NCBI GenBank assembly: GCA_016278415.1
Contig: JADQBV010000399.1
Coordinates: 1 to 17,118 of the forward strand
DNA from: Halanaerobiales bacterium
GTDB lineage: Bacteria; Bacillota_F; Halanaerobiia; Halanaerobiales; DTU029
DNA: 17,118 nt
Reading direction: 5' to 3'
The notes below the pieces were generated by a model. That model saw only the letters and a list, made by a program, of their open reading frames with translations, had not been told where the DNA came from and did not search any database. Below are positions 8,542-15,961 of the stretch, in pieces. The position numbers were made by a program, and so were the translations under genes. Within the stretch, counting starts at the first letter, position 1, and each line of letters opens with the position of its first letter.

Positions 8542-9588
8542 ATGAGCAATATAGATTTGGAACTTATTAGATTGTTGCATAAGAACAGTGGGAATTATAT
8601 ATCAGGGGAAGAGATAAGTAATAGAATGGGCGTTTCCCGGACTACTATCTGGAAACATATTAAAAAGTTGCGTGAAAAAGGTTATTTGATTGATTCTATT
8701 ACAAATAAGGGTTATACACTTTCTAAAGTTCCTGATAGGATAATTCCAGAGGAAGTTTTAATTAAACTCAATACTGATGAAATTGGTCAAGAAATTTTAG
8801 TTTATGATAGTCTTAGCTCAACTAATGACAAAGCTAAAGAAATTGCTAGAGAAGGTTGTAAATCAGGTACTATAGTAATTGCCGAAGAACAAACTGCAGG
8901 GAAAGGAAGATTGGGCAGGAAGTGGTATTCGCCAGCAGGTAGCGGGCTTTGGTTGTCTATTATACTTATGAAACCACAAATAATGCCAATAAAATCTCCT
9001 TTTTTGACTATAACTGCTTCTATAGCTGTCTTGAAAGCATTATCAAATATTGAAATGGATATTGATAGACTTGCCCAATCGGATAAGTGTTTTAATAATG
9101 ATAGCGATAATGCAGAAACTAATGTGAAGATAAAATGGCCAAATGATATATTGATATCAGATAAAAAAGTATGCGGTATTTTATCAGAAATGAGTGCAGA
9201 TATGGATAATATAAAGTATGCTGTAATTGGCATAGGTATTAATGTTAATCAGGAGCATTTTCCTGAAGGGATCGAAGACCTTGCTACTTCATTAAAGATT
9301 GAATATCAACAAACAATCGTACGAAATAAATTATTAGTAAATGTACTAGAATCTTTTGAAAAATATTATAATTTGCTTTTAGCAGCTAAGGAAAAGGAAT
9401 TGCTTACAATCTGGAAGGATAAGTTAGCTATAATAGGAGAAGAGGTAACAATATATAGTAATGATAATGTGTATTATGGAAGAGTCTTAGATATATCTGA
9501 CCAGGGTGAGTTGGTATTACTAGATGATTTTGGGGAAAGCCATAAATTTTGGGCTGGTGATGTAAGTCTTAGAAAGCGGATTAAATAA
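8542..9588 (+). CDS. birA: Bifunctional biotin operon repressor / biotin-protein ligase
   Basis: BirA makes biotinyl-5'-AMP and transfers biotin to a lysine of acetyl-CoA carboxylase or related carboxylases; with its N-terminal DNA-binding domain it also represses biotin genes. The 348-residue protein has a winged helix-turn-helix (about 1-62, with SGEEISNRMGVSRTTIWKHI), the catalytic domain with AGKGRLGRKW (119-128, biotinyl-AMP loop), KWPNDI (198-203) and GIGINVN (230-236), and a C-terminal SH3-like domain (about 295-345). Between the catalytic helices and KWPNDI there is an Asn/Asp/Ser-rich stretch (about 174-195) that looks longer than in E. coli BirA. Start ATG 8542 is preceded by GGGGG (8532-8536), the only good site. 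The HTH says it is a class II, regulatory ligase; its biotin-gene targets are not in this window. Confidence 0.96.
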   Translation: MSNIDLELIRLLHKNSGNYISGEEISNRMGVSRTTIWKHIKKLREKGYLIDSITNKGYTLSKVPDRIIPEEVLIKLNTDEIGQEILVYDSLSSTNDKAKEIAREGCKSGTIVIAEEQTAGKGRLGRKWYSPAGSGLWLSIILMKPQIMPIKSPFLTITASIAVLKALSNIEMDIDRLAQSDKCFNNDSDNAETNVKIKWPNDILISDKKVCGILSEMSADMDNIKYAVIGIGINVNQEHFPEGIEDLATSLKIEYQQTIVRNKLLVNVLESFEKYYNLLLAAKEKELLTIWKDKLAIIGEEVTIYSNDNVYYGRVLDISDQGELVLLDDFGESHKFWAGDVSLRKRIK

Positions 9589-9650
9589 ATATTGATCTTC
9601 TTTAAATTATATATTGATTTTTGTATTTTAAATTTTTAAGTAACTATTTT

Positions 9651-9685
9651 TTGACAAATGGGAGGAATCTTCATTTATATGAAGA
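9651..9685 (+). promoter_or_regulatory. Candidate promoter with overlapping palindrome, upstream of the BMP gene
   Basis: A consensus -35 TTGACA (9651-9656) is followed after 17 nt by TTTATA (9674-9679), or after 18 nt by TTATAT. A perfect 7-bp inverted repeat TCTTCAT-TTAT-ATGAAGA (9668-9685) sits exactly on the -10, as an operator would. The -35 is convincing and the -10 is weak. The rest of the 182-bp gap holds an imperfect hairpin (about 9703-9745) and no recognised riboswitch. Confidence 0.5.
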
Positions 9686-9770
9686 ATAATAAATTGAAGG
9701 GGTTGGTAAAATATAATATACGAAAAATTATAATTTTACTACCAAAAAAATACATAGAGGAGGAATTTTA

Positions 9771-10790
9771 TTGAAAACTTCTAATTTAATAATTCTTATT
9801 TTAGTTGCAGTTCTTGTTATTTTTGGTGTCTATTACTTTACAAACAATGGTACTGAACAAGCCGTACCTGATCAAGGGGCCGAAGACGTATTAAGGGTTG
9901 CTATGGTAACAGATGTTGGTGGACTAGGAGATCAGTCTTTTAATGATGCAGCATATCGAGGATTGCTAAGGGCGGAAAGTGAATTTAACGCAGAGATAGC
10001 TGTTATTGAATCTTCAGCAATGACTGATTATGTAGAGAATCTTAGCAGTTTAGCTGAACAGGGTTATGATATGGTTTGGGCTATTGGTTTCTTAATGACA
10101 GATGCCTTAGCGGAAGTAGCAGAACAATATCCTGATACTACTTTTGGTCTTATCGATGCTGTAGTAGATTCTCCAAATGTTGCTTCTATAACATTTAAGG
10201 AAGAAGAGGGCTCATATTTAGTGGGGGCAATAGCTGCACTTGAAAGTGAAACTGATAAAGTAGGATTTGTCGGTGGAATGGAGATGCCTTTGATAAAGAA
10301 ATTTGAGGCAGGTTTTCTTGCAGGTGTAAAGAAAATAAACCCTGATGCTGATATAGTTGTAGGTTATACTGGGGCATTTGATGATCCTAGTGCAGGTAAA
10401 GAGTTAGCCTTAACACAATATAACCAAGGTGCAGATGTTATCTATCATGCTTCTGGTGCCTGTGGTATAGGTGTAATTAAAGCAGCTGCAGAAAAAGGCC
10501 TATATGCTATCGGTGTTGACTCACCTCAAGCCCACTTAGCGCCATATTGGGTATTGACAAGTATGGTAAAAAGAGTTGATAATGCAGTATATTCTGAAGT
10601 AGAAGCCTTAAATGAAGGTACTTTTGAAGCAGGTCATAAAGTATATGGTTTAGCTGAAGATGGAGTTGGCTATAGTGATCAAGCATTAGCTAAAGTTCAC
10701 CCTGATTTGATGAAACAAGTAAATCAACTTAAACAACAAATCATTGATGGTGATATTCAGGTTCCCACAAGTCCTGAAGATGTACAATAA
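9771..10790 (+). CDS. BMP-family (PnrA-like) solute-binding protein
   Basis: This is a substrate-binding protein of the BMP/Med/PnrA family, whose studied members bind purine nucleosides for ABC uptake. The 339-residue protein has a hydrophobic N-terminus (about 5-23) and then the family start LRVAMVTDVGGLGDQSFNDAA (41-61). It also has MVWAIGF, the GSYLVGAIAALES and VGFVGGMEMPLIKKFEAGF stretches, and the ligand-side GADVIYHASGACGIGVIKAA and YAIGVDSPQ segments. Start is TTG 9771, set 7 nt after AGAGGAGG (9756-9763); no ATG is available nearby. Unlike typical family members it has no lipobox Cys after the hydrophobic segment, so it is probably held by an uncleaved helix or secreted rather than lipidated. 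No permease or ATPase gene of a nucleoside transporter is adjacent, so it is an orphan here. Confidence 0.9.
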   Translation: MKTSNLIILILVAVLVIFGVYYFTNNGTEQAVPDQGAEDVLRVAMVTDVGGLGDQSFNDAAYRGLLRAESEFNAEIAVIESSAMTDYVENLSSLAEQGYDMVWAIGFLMTDALAEVAEQYPDTTFGLIDAVVDSPNVASITFKEEEGSYLVGAIAALESETDKVGFVGGMEMPLIKKFEAGFLAGVKKINPDADIVVGYTGAFDDPSAGKELALTQYNQGADVIYHASGACGIGVIKAAAEKGLYAIGVDSPQAHLAPYWVLTSMVKRVDNAVYSEVEALNEGTFEAGHKVYGLAEDGVGYSDQALAKVHPDLMKQVNQLKQQIIDGDIQVPTSPEDVQ

Positions 10791-10829
10791 ATAAAACTAA
10801 AAAATAACTAAAAATGCTAAATAAGACAT

Positions 10830-10853
10830 CCCCCCTTTAATTAGGGGGGTTTA
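10830..10853 (+). terminator. Intrinsic terminator after the BMP gene
   Basis: A GC-only stem CCCCCC/GGGGGG (10830-10835 and 10844-10849), with one extra T-A pair and a TTAATT loop, is followed by TTTATCATT. The stem is strong and the T-run is short. It lies 39 nt after the stop codon. Confidence 0.75.
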
Positions 10854-10996
10854 TCATTAAAAATTATTTCATAGGATATAATATGGGAAGGGATACATTA
10901 TGTGTGGAGAATAACACTATTATGAAGGAATATATATGACGGAGATAAATTATATAAATCTAGTCAGTTTTGATTTAAAAAATGGAGATGATATAA

Positions 10997-11788
10997 ATGA
11001 TCTTAACGATAGATGTTGGTAATACAAATACAGTATTAGGTGTCTTTGAAGATGGTGTTCTTAAAAAGGATTGGTATATTTCCACTGATAAAGATAAAAC
11101 ATCTGATGAATATGGAATATTAATTAATAATTTATTTACTTATGAAAAGTTAGATATTGAAGAGGTCACTGCTATTGCCATATCAAGTGTTGTTCCGCCT
11201 ATTGTAAGATCACTAAAAATTGCTGCAGAAAATTTCTTTGATATTGAGCCATTAATTGTCGGGCCTGGTGTTAAAACAGGCATAAATATTAAAATGGATA
11301 ATCCTAGAGAAGTAGGGGCTGATAGAATTGTAAATGCAGTTGCAGCATATGAAAAATTTGGTGGACAACCACTGATTATTGTAGATTTCGGTACAGCTAC
11401 AACATTTGATGCTATCTCAGGAGAGGGCGAATACTTAGGTGGTGCAATAGCTCCAGGGGTAGGAATATCTACTGAATCCCTTTTTAGAAATGCTGCAAAA
11501 TTACCTAGAGTAGAATTGATAAAGCCCAGAAGTGCTATTGGTAAAAATACAATTATGGCAATGCAGTCTGGAATTATTTATGGATTTATTGGTCAGGTTG
11601 AAGGATTAATACGACAGTTTAAGAAGGAAATAGGCGAGGATACATATGTTATAGCTACAGGTGGTCTCGTAAATCTAATCGCCCCCGAGACAGAATTAAT
11701 TGATAAAACAGAACCCTATTTAACATTGGAAGGATTATTATATATAATTGAATTAAATGGAGTTCAAGAAAGAGAAAAAAATAAATGA
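10997..11788 (+). CDS. coaX: Type III pantothenate kinase
   Basis: CoaX phosphorylates pantothenate, the first committed step of coenzyme A synthesis; type III enzymes belong to the ASKHA fold and are insensitive to CoA feedback. The 263-residue protein has the phosphate-binding [10 protein letters not shown] (6-15), SSVVPP (64-69), substrate-site GADRIVN (107-113, Asp109 the expected base), [10 protein letters not shown] (129-138, monovalent-cation/ATP region), GGAIAPGV (148-155), RNAAKLP (164-170) and VIATGGL (218-224). ATG 10997 follows GGAGATG (10984-10990). Its TGA is 10 nt before dusB, whose Shine-Dalgarno overlaps the stop, so the two are probably co-transcribed. The 206-bp gap upstream holds the BMP terminator and only weak promoter candidates (TATAAT at 10877-10882 without a good -35). 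Confidence 0.97.
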   Translation: MILTIDVGNTNTVLGVFEDGVLKKDWYISTDKDKTSDEYGILINNLFTYEKLDIEEVTAIAISSVVPPIVRSLKIAAENFFDIEPLIVGPGVKTGINIKMDNPREVGADRIVNAVAAYEKFGGQPLIIVDFGTATTFDAISGEGEYLGGAIAPGVGISTESLFRNAAKLPRVELIKPRSAIGKNTIMAMQSGIIYGFIGQVEGLIRQFKKEIGEDTYVIATGGLVNLIAPETELIDKTEPYLTLEGLLYIIELNGVQEREKNK

Positions 11789-11798
11789 GAGGGATTAT

Positions 11799-12779
11799 AT
11801 GAAGATAGCTGACATAGATATAAAGATTCCGATTATATTAGCGCCTATGGCAGGGGTAACTGATTTTCCATATAGGCAGATAATACGTGAGATGGGATGT
11901 AAGTTGTTATATAGTGAGATGGTTAGTAGTAAAGGACTTGTATATGGCAGTGATAGAAGCTATGATTTAATGGAATATTCTGTGAAAGATGATGGTTTAA
12001 TAAGTATCCAGCTATTTGGCGAAGATGCTTCTTTTATGGCTCAGGCTGCAAAAATAATTGAACAAGAATTAAATCCTGATATTATTGATATAAATATGGG
12101 GTGTCCCACACCTAAGATTGTTAAGAATGGCTCAGGTTCAGCTTTGATGAAGAATCCTAATTTAGCAGGTGATATTATCAAGGCTGTCGTTGAGGCTGTA
12201 GAACTTCCTGTTACATTTAAAATTCGAACAGGTTGGGATAAAGAAAACATAAATGCAGTTCAGTTAGCCCGCATTGGTGAAGAAATGGGTGCTAAGGCAG
12301 TAGCTGTTCACGGACGAACAAGAGAACAATTTTATAGAGGTAAAGCTGATTGGGGAGTTATCAGAGAAGTAAAGGAAGCAGTTTCAATACCTGTTATTGG
12401 TAATGGGGATATTTTTACTCCTGAGGATGTCAGAAAAATGCTCGATGAGACTAAATGCGATGCAGTTATGATTGGCAGGGGAAGTCAGGGTAATCCCTGG
12501 TTAGTTAAAAGAGCTATTCATTTATTGAAAACAGGTACATTACTAGCTGAACCTGATTATGAAGAAATTATAAAGATGGCCATTTATCATATAAATAAAG
12601 CTGTAGATTATTTTGGAGAGAAGACTGCTATTCCACGAATGCGCAAACATGTAGGCTGGTATATAAAAGGTCTGCCTTTTTCTACAGAACTTAAAGGGAA
12701 TGTAAATCAAATGAAAACTCAAGAAGAGACTGTGGATTTACTGTTAGATTATCTTAAAAGATTAAAAGAGTTAGGATAA
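11799..12779 (+). CDS. dusB: tRNA-dihydrouridine synthase, DusB type
   Basis: This FMN-dependent enzyme reduces specific uridines in the tRNA D-loop to dihydrouridine. From ATG 11799 the protein is 326 residues, the usual size. The TIM barrel starts with [14 protein letters not shown] (13-26). It shows [20 protein letters not shown] (97-116, catalytic Cys102), TFKIRTGW (139-146), [17 protein letters not shown] (169-185), IGNGDI (200-205) and [11 protein letters not shown] (224-234), and ends in the helical tRNA-binding domain. A longer frame from ATG 11757 overlaps coaX by 32 nt, but ATG 11799 has its own AGAGGG (11788-11793) and matches the normal MKI-start of the family. CoaX-DusB pairs are common in Firmicutes, often with greA and lysS after them. 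Here a convergent Mur-ligase gene follows only 6 nt later instead. Confidence 0.96.
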   Translation: MKIADIDIKIPIILAPMAGVTDFPYRQIIREMGCKLLYSEMVSSKGLVYGSDRSYDLMEYSVKDDGLISIQLFGEDASFMAQAAKIIEQELNPDIIDINMGCPTPKIVKNGSGSALMKNPNLAGDIIKAVVEAVELPVTFKIRTGWDKENINAVQLARIGEEMGAKAVAVHGRTREQFYRGKADWGVIREVKEAVSIPVIGNGDIFTPEDVRKMLDETKCDAVMIGRGSQGNPWLVKRAIHLLKTGTLLAEPDYEEIIKMAIYHINKAVDYFGEKTAIPRMRKHVGWYIKGLPFSTELKGNVNQMKTQEETVDLLLDYLKRLKELG

Positions 12780-12785
12780 CTAAGT

Positions 12786-14258
12786 TTATTCATCCATCAT
12801 TTCCAGTATTAATTCACCAGCATGATCCATTGCATGCGGCCCTAATAAGAGTATTATATCATTATTAGATACAGACTGTAATGCGGTTTTTAATGCAGGC
12901 TTTAGAGATCGGCAGTGTTCAAAATTAATATTATTCTTCCTAAGTATATTTATGAAACTATCTTCTTCTTTTTCACTTACTTTATCGATATCTTTTACTA
13001 CATCTTTGCAATTTGAGGTTATTAAATGATAGTTTTTCATATTTTTTAATATACTACTTATTGTCTCTGCATTCTTTTTGTTGATTATCGTACCTCTATT
13101 TCCTCTGAGTGAATTAACTATAATTAAATTGTTGAATTCCATATTTAAAATCGCAGAAAAGACCGCATTATAACTTCCAGGGTTATGAGCACAATCGTCT
13201 ATAATAGTAAATTTATCGTTATATAGGTATTGTAGTCTTCTCCAGATACCTTGAAAATCTTCAAAAAAATCTTTAATTGTGTTTTGCGGCACATTATAAT
13301 ATAATGCAATAGTTATTGCAATAAGGGCATTATATATATTATGGCGTCCAGGTAAATTCATTTTTATATCAATTTCACAGGGGTTTATTTCGAAATTCTT
13401 ATTGTGTAGGTCACGGTTTAGGTGGTATGTAAACCTTTGTCCATTCTTCCATTTGAAAATATCATCTGCAACAACATCAGTATTTTCATTTATAGCAAAG
13501 TTGATTTGATTCTTTGCTATTTGTCCAAATGAACGTAAAAATTTGTTATCATTATTTATTAATACAAGTGCCTCATCTTCTCCCTCTAAAAACTCCCTTT
13601 TTATATTGGTATATTCATTAAAGTTTGGGTGTAAGTCAAAATGATCAGCACTAATATTTGTACCAACTTTAACAGCAAACTTAGCACCTTTTATGCGTTT
13701 TAATTTTATACCATGTGATGAGACTTCCATACAGGCATACTTTAAGCCGTTTTTTACCATCTCATCAAGAAATTTTTGTAATGTAATTGGATCAGGGGTA
13801 GTTAGATTACCATCAATATTTCTTTTGCCAGTATCAACACGGACTGTTCCTATAAGACCGGCAGATTTATTATGGCTAGAGTCTGTACTATTTTTATAAT
13901 TTAAAAGGTTATATATTAAATGAGTAGTAGTTGTCTTTCCATTTGTTCCTGTAATCCCTATTAACTTAAGTTTGTCTGAAGGGTAGTTATAATAATTTGC
14001 TGCTAAATAACCTAAATATGCCCTGCTATTCTCTACCTTAATAATTGGTATATCATATTTTGGTATATTTTCAGTATCTACTTTTTTATCTGTAAAAATT
14101 ACTGCTGCTCCATTTTTAATAGCTTCATTTATATATTTATTACCATCTGTAATGAACCCACTGATAGCTATAAAAGCAAAACCGGGTTTTACTTCACGGG
14201 AATCACAGGTAATGCCCGTAAAATTAGGTATTTCTTCCTGTGATTTTAGATTTTCCAT
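12786..14258 (-). CDS. MurE-like Mur ligase with non-canonical C-terminal domain
   Basis: This is an ATP-dependent Mur ligase (acyl-phosphate intermediate, amide-bond formation). Domains run in MurE order. The N-terminal UMP-binding-like part has ITCDSREVKPGFAFIA (16-31). The ATPase part has GITGTNGKTTTT (101-112), LTTPDPITLQ (152-161), MEVSSHGI (177-184), NISADHFDLH (201-210) and the candidate carbamylated Lys220 in NIKREFLEGE. The C-terminal part has IDDCAHNPGSYN (353-364). It departs from MurE where the amino acid is chosen: the DNPR-type motif is replaced by SNCKDVV (415-421), the G-GG-RD-KR loop by NSLRGNRG (382-389), and the final GKGHE by GPHAMDH (473-479). A role as the cell's main MurE is therefore doubtful; it may add another amino acid or use another acceptor (inference). 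Start ATG has GGAGG 9 nt upstream. It diverges from the HTH operon and converges with dusB without a visible terminator. Confidence 0.85.
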   Translation of the reverse strand: MENLKSQEEIPNFTGITCDSREVKPGFAFIAISGFITDGNKYINEAIKNGAAVIFTDKKVDTENIPKYDIPIIKVENSRAYLGYLAANYYNYPSDKLKLIGITGTNGKTTTTHLIYNLLNYKNSTDSSHNKSAGLIGTVRVDTGKRNIDGNLTTPDPITLQKFLDEMVKNGLKYACMEVSSHGIKLKRIKGAKFAVKVGTNISADHFDLHPNFNEYTNIKREFLEGEDEALVLINNDNKFLRSFGQIAKNQINFAINENTDVVADDIFKWKNGQRFTYHLNRDLHNKNFEINPCEIDIKMNLPGRHNIYNALIAITIALYYNVPQNTIKDFFEDFQGIWRRLQYLYNDKFTIIDDCAHNPGSYNAVFSAILNMEFNNLIIVNSLRGNRGTIINKKNAETISSILKNMKNYHLITSNCKDVVKDIDKVSEKEEDSFINILRKNNINFEHCRSLKPALKTALQSVSNNDIILLLGPHAMDHAGELILEMMDE

Positions 14259-14311
14259 CCTATGATACCTCCAAAGGTTTCGATAAATTTATTAATTCTT
14301 TCTATATATAT

Positions 14312-14348
14312 TATAACATGTTATATAAATAATGATACCATTATTTAT
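14312..14348. promoter_or_regulatory. Two abutting inverted repeats in the Mur-ligase/HTH divergent spacer
   Basis: A perfect 14-bp palindrome TATAACATGTTATA (14312-14325) abuts a second inverted repeat with 10-bp arms ATAAATAATG/CATTATTTAT and the centre ATAC (14325-14348). Read on the minus strand, the first palindrome runs into TATAAT, a candidate -10 for the Mur-ligase gene, although no good -35 was found. Placement suggests operators for the neighbouring HTH regulator, but AT-richness raises the chance of accidental symmetry. Confidence 0.45.
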
Positions 14349-14387
14349 GATTAATTAAATTTCTTTACATATTTAAATCATATACTC

Positions 14388-14440
14388 TTGACCTATCCGG
14401 TTTAAAATGATAAACTTATTGTGTACATATCTGTGCACGT
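14388..14440 (+). promoter_or_regulatory. Candidate promoter and 12-bp-phased direct repeat before the HTH operon
   Basis: TTGACC (14388-14393), 17 nt, then TAAACT (14411-14416) form a fair sigma-A promoter (5/6 and 4/6). Just after it, TGTGTACAT (14420-14428) and TGTGCACGT (14432-14440) form a direct repeat TGTGYACRT with 12-bp period over the expected transcription start. This GC-richer pair stands out from the surrounding AT DNA and is a plausible repressor site. The Shine-Dalgarno AGGAG follows at 14444-14448. Confidence 0.5.
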
Positions 14441-14457
14441 CGTAGGAGTGAATTAAA

Positions 14458-14982
14458 ATGAAGTTTTCAAGGATAGGTAACAAAATTATAAACAATAAAC
14501 AAATTGAAAAAATCGTTGAAAAAGTTATTACTTTAAGAGAAAAAGGGTATTCTCAATCACGTGTAGCCGAGGAGATTGGTGTTGAAAGAAGTTTTATTTC
14601 TCGATTAGAAAGTATTGGGGAGATCAGAAAAGGTAAGAAGATAGCATTAGTTGGCTTTCCAATTGGAAATAAAGAAGAAATTATAGAATTAGGTAATAAA
14701 TATGGTTTAGATTATATCCTTCTTATGACAGAAAAAGAGCGATGGTCTTTTATTGAGAAAAAAAGCGGTCTAGAATTATTTAATCAATTAATGGAGATTT
14801 TAGTTAAATTGAAGGAGTTTGATTTAATTATCTTTATAGGTTCGGATATGCGCCTAGATCTTATAGAAAAATTAATAGATGGCAATATAGTAGGTGTAGA
14901 ATTAGGAGAATCTCCCATTAAGGAAGATAAGTATGTTGAAGTAGATAAGATAGAGGAAATTATTGATTCATTTTTAGAGTAG
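14458..14982 (+). CDS. HTH regulator with C-terminal Rossmann-like domain
   Basis: A 174-residue protein with a helix-turn-helix at about 30-52 (GYSQSRVAEEIGVERSFISR, XRE-like pattern). After a short basic linker (56-61) an alpha/beta domain begins, with strands KIALVGFPIG (61-70), LDYILLMT (84-91), FDLIIFIGSD (121-130) and NIVGVELG (143-150). This looks like a small Rossmann or flavodoxin-type fold without a clear GxGxxG, so it may sense a metabolite or mediate assembly. I do not recognise a named family. It is the first gene of a three-gene operon (39 nt to the next start) and sits beside palindromic DNA, so it probably controls this operon and perhaps the divergent Mur ligase (inference). 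ATG 14458 follows AGGAG by 9 nt. Confidence 0.75.
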   Translation: MKFSRIGNKIINNKQIEKIVEKVITLREKGYSQSRVAEEIGVERSFISRLESIGEIRKGKKIALVGFPIGNKEEIIELGNKYGLDYILLMTEKERWSFIEKKSGLELFNQLMEILVKLKEFDLIIFIGSDMRLDLIEKLIDGNIVGVELGESPIKEDKYVEVDKIEEIIDSFLE

Positions 14983-15021
14983 AATCTTTGTTTAACAATG
15001 TTGTATAGTGGGGTGATAGAA

Positions 15022-15948
15022 ATGAAGAAGGTAATCAGTATTAGTCTGGGTTCTAGTAAGAGAGACCATAAGGTAGAGACTGTTATAATGGGTGAAGAGT
15101 TTATTATTGAAAGAAGAGGCACTAATGGTGACAAAAAAGAGGCTTGTCGTTTGTTTACAGAGCTTGATGGTCAGTATGATGCCTTTGGTATTGGAGGAAT
15201 AGATCTCTATTTGTATTCAGGAAAGAACAGGTATACTTTTCGTGATGCAAAAAAAATGATTGAAAATGTAAAAATAACTCCAGCAGTTGACGGAAGCGGA
15301 TTGAAAAACACCCTGGAGAGAATTGTGATTGAGTATCTAGAAAACGAATATGATATGAACTTTAAAAACAAAAAAGTACTAATGGTCTCGGCAGTGGATA
15401 GGTTTGGTATGGCAGAGACTTTAGTTAAATACGGAGCAGATATAGTCTTTGGGGATTTGATCTTTGGTCTTGGACTTCCTATCGAAATAAAGTCTTTAGA
15501 GAAGTTGGATATGGTGGCTAGAGTTATCGCTCCTATAATTACAAAAGCGCCAATAGAATGGGTTTATCCTACTGGTAATAAGCAAGACAAACAAAAAGAA
15601 GTTGATGAAAAATATACTCGCTATTATGATCAAGCAGATATTATTGCTGGTGATTTTCTGTTTATAAAAAAATATTTACCTGAAACTTTAGAAAATAAAA
15701 TAATAATTACCAACACAACTACAGAAGATAATATTAAAGAATTAGAGAAAAGAGGAGTTAGTATGATAGTAACAACTACTCCTGAATTGAATGGAAGGTC
15801 ATTTGGAACAAATGTAATGGAAGGTGTTTTGCTTGCTTTATCTGGCAAGAAAGATTCCTGCTTAGATACAAACGAATACATAGATTTACTTAATATGGTT
15901 AATTTCGAACCAAGAATTATAGAATTTAAAAAAAGAGCTGTTAGTTAG
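15022..15948 (+). CDS. Conserved-looking protein of unknown function
   Basis: A 308-residue cytoplasmic protein with no membrane segment. I recall relatives carrying the automatic label quinate 5-dehydrogenase in clostridial genomes, but I see no evidence for that reaction. It opens with a strand and SLGSSKRDH (6-14, from ATG 15022), has FGIGGIDLYLYSG, then TPAVDGSGLKNTLER, a Rossmann-like start KNKKVLMVSAVDRFGMAETL and the pair FGDLIFGLGLP. It finishes with ITNTTTEDNI and MIVTTTPELNGRSFGTNVME. The invariant-looking Asp, Gly and Arg clusters suggest an enzyme rather than a structural protein. Start: ATG 15022 has GGGGTGA (15010-15016) 5 nt before it, whereas upstream ATG 14998 has none. Its stop overlaps the Shine-Dalgarno of the next gene (13 nt gap), so the two products likely work together. 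Confidence 0.8.
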   Translation: MKKVISISLGSSKRDHKVETVIMGEEFIIERRGTNGDKKEACRLFTELDGQYDAFGIGGIDLYLYSGKNRYTFRDAKKMIENVKITPAVDGSGLKNTLERIVIEYLENEYDMNFKNKKVLMVSAVDRFGMAETLVKYGADIVFGDLIFGLGLPIEIKSLEKLDMVARVIAPIITKAPIEWVYPTGNKQDKQKEVDEKYTRYYDQADIIAGDFLFIKKYLPETLENKIIITNTTTEDNIKELEKRGVSMIVTTTPELNGRSFGTNVMEGVLLALSGKKDSCLDTNEYIDLLNMVNFEPRIIEFKKRAVS

Positions 15949-15961
15949 GTGGTAAATAAAG

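Noticed and set aside
8802..9233. Long antisense ORF within birA, and similar ones at 1993-2232, 4938-5273, 14784-15134 and 15630-15881
   Set aside because: They lie fully or almost fully within well-recognised genes on the other strand, have no ribosome sites or family motifs, and have the skewed composition of mirror translations.
9703..9745. Hairpin as a terminator
   Set aside because: It is imperfect, AT-only apart from two GC pairs, and followed by A rather than T on the plus strand.
9589..9770. Purine or other riboswitch upstream of the BMP gene
   Set aside because: The gap is AT-rich without the conserved core loops of known purine or preQ1 aptamers and without an expression-platform terminator.
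10861..10900. TATAAT at 10877 as the coaX promoter
   Set aside because: The -35 position (TCATTA at 17 nt spacing) fits poorly. It was mentioned in the coaX entry but not listed as a feature.
11757..11798. ATG 11757 as the dusB start, overlapping coaX
   Set aside because: It lacks a Shine-Dalgarno and adds 14 charged residues absent from the family; ATG 11799 has a good site and normal length.
14988..14998. TTGTTTAACAA near-palindrome as a BirA (biotin) operator
   Set aside because: Only one half-site-like element, no partner at the usual spacing, and it lies inside an operon unrelated to biotin.
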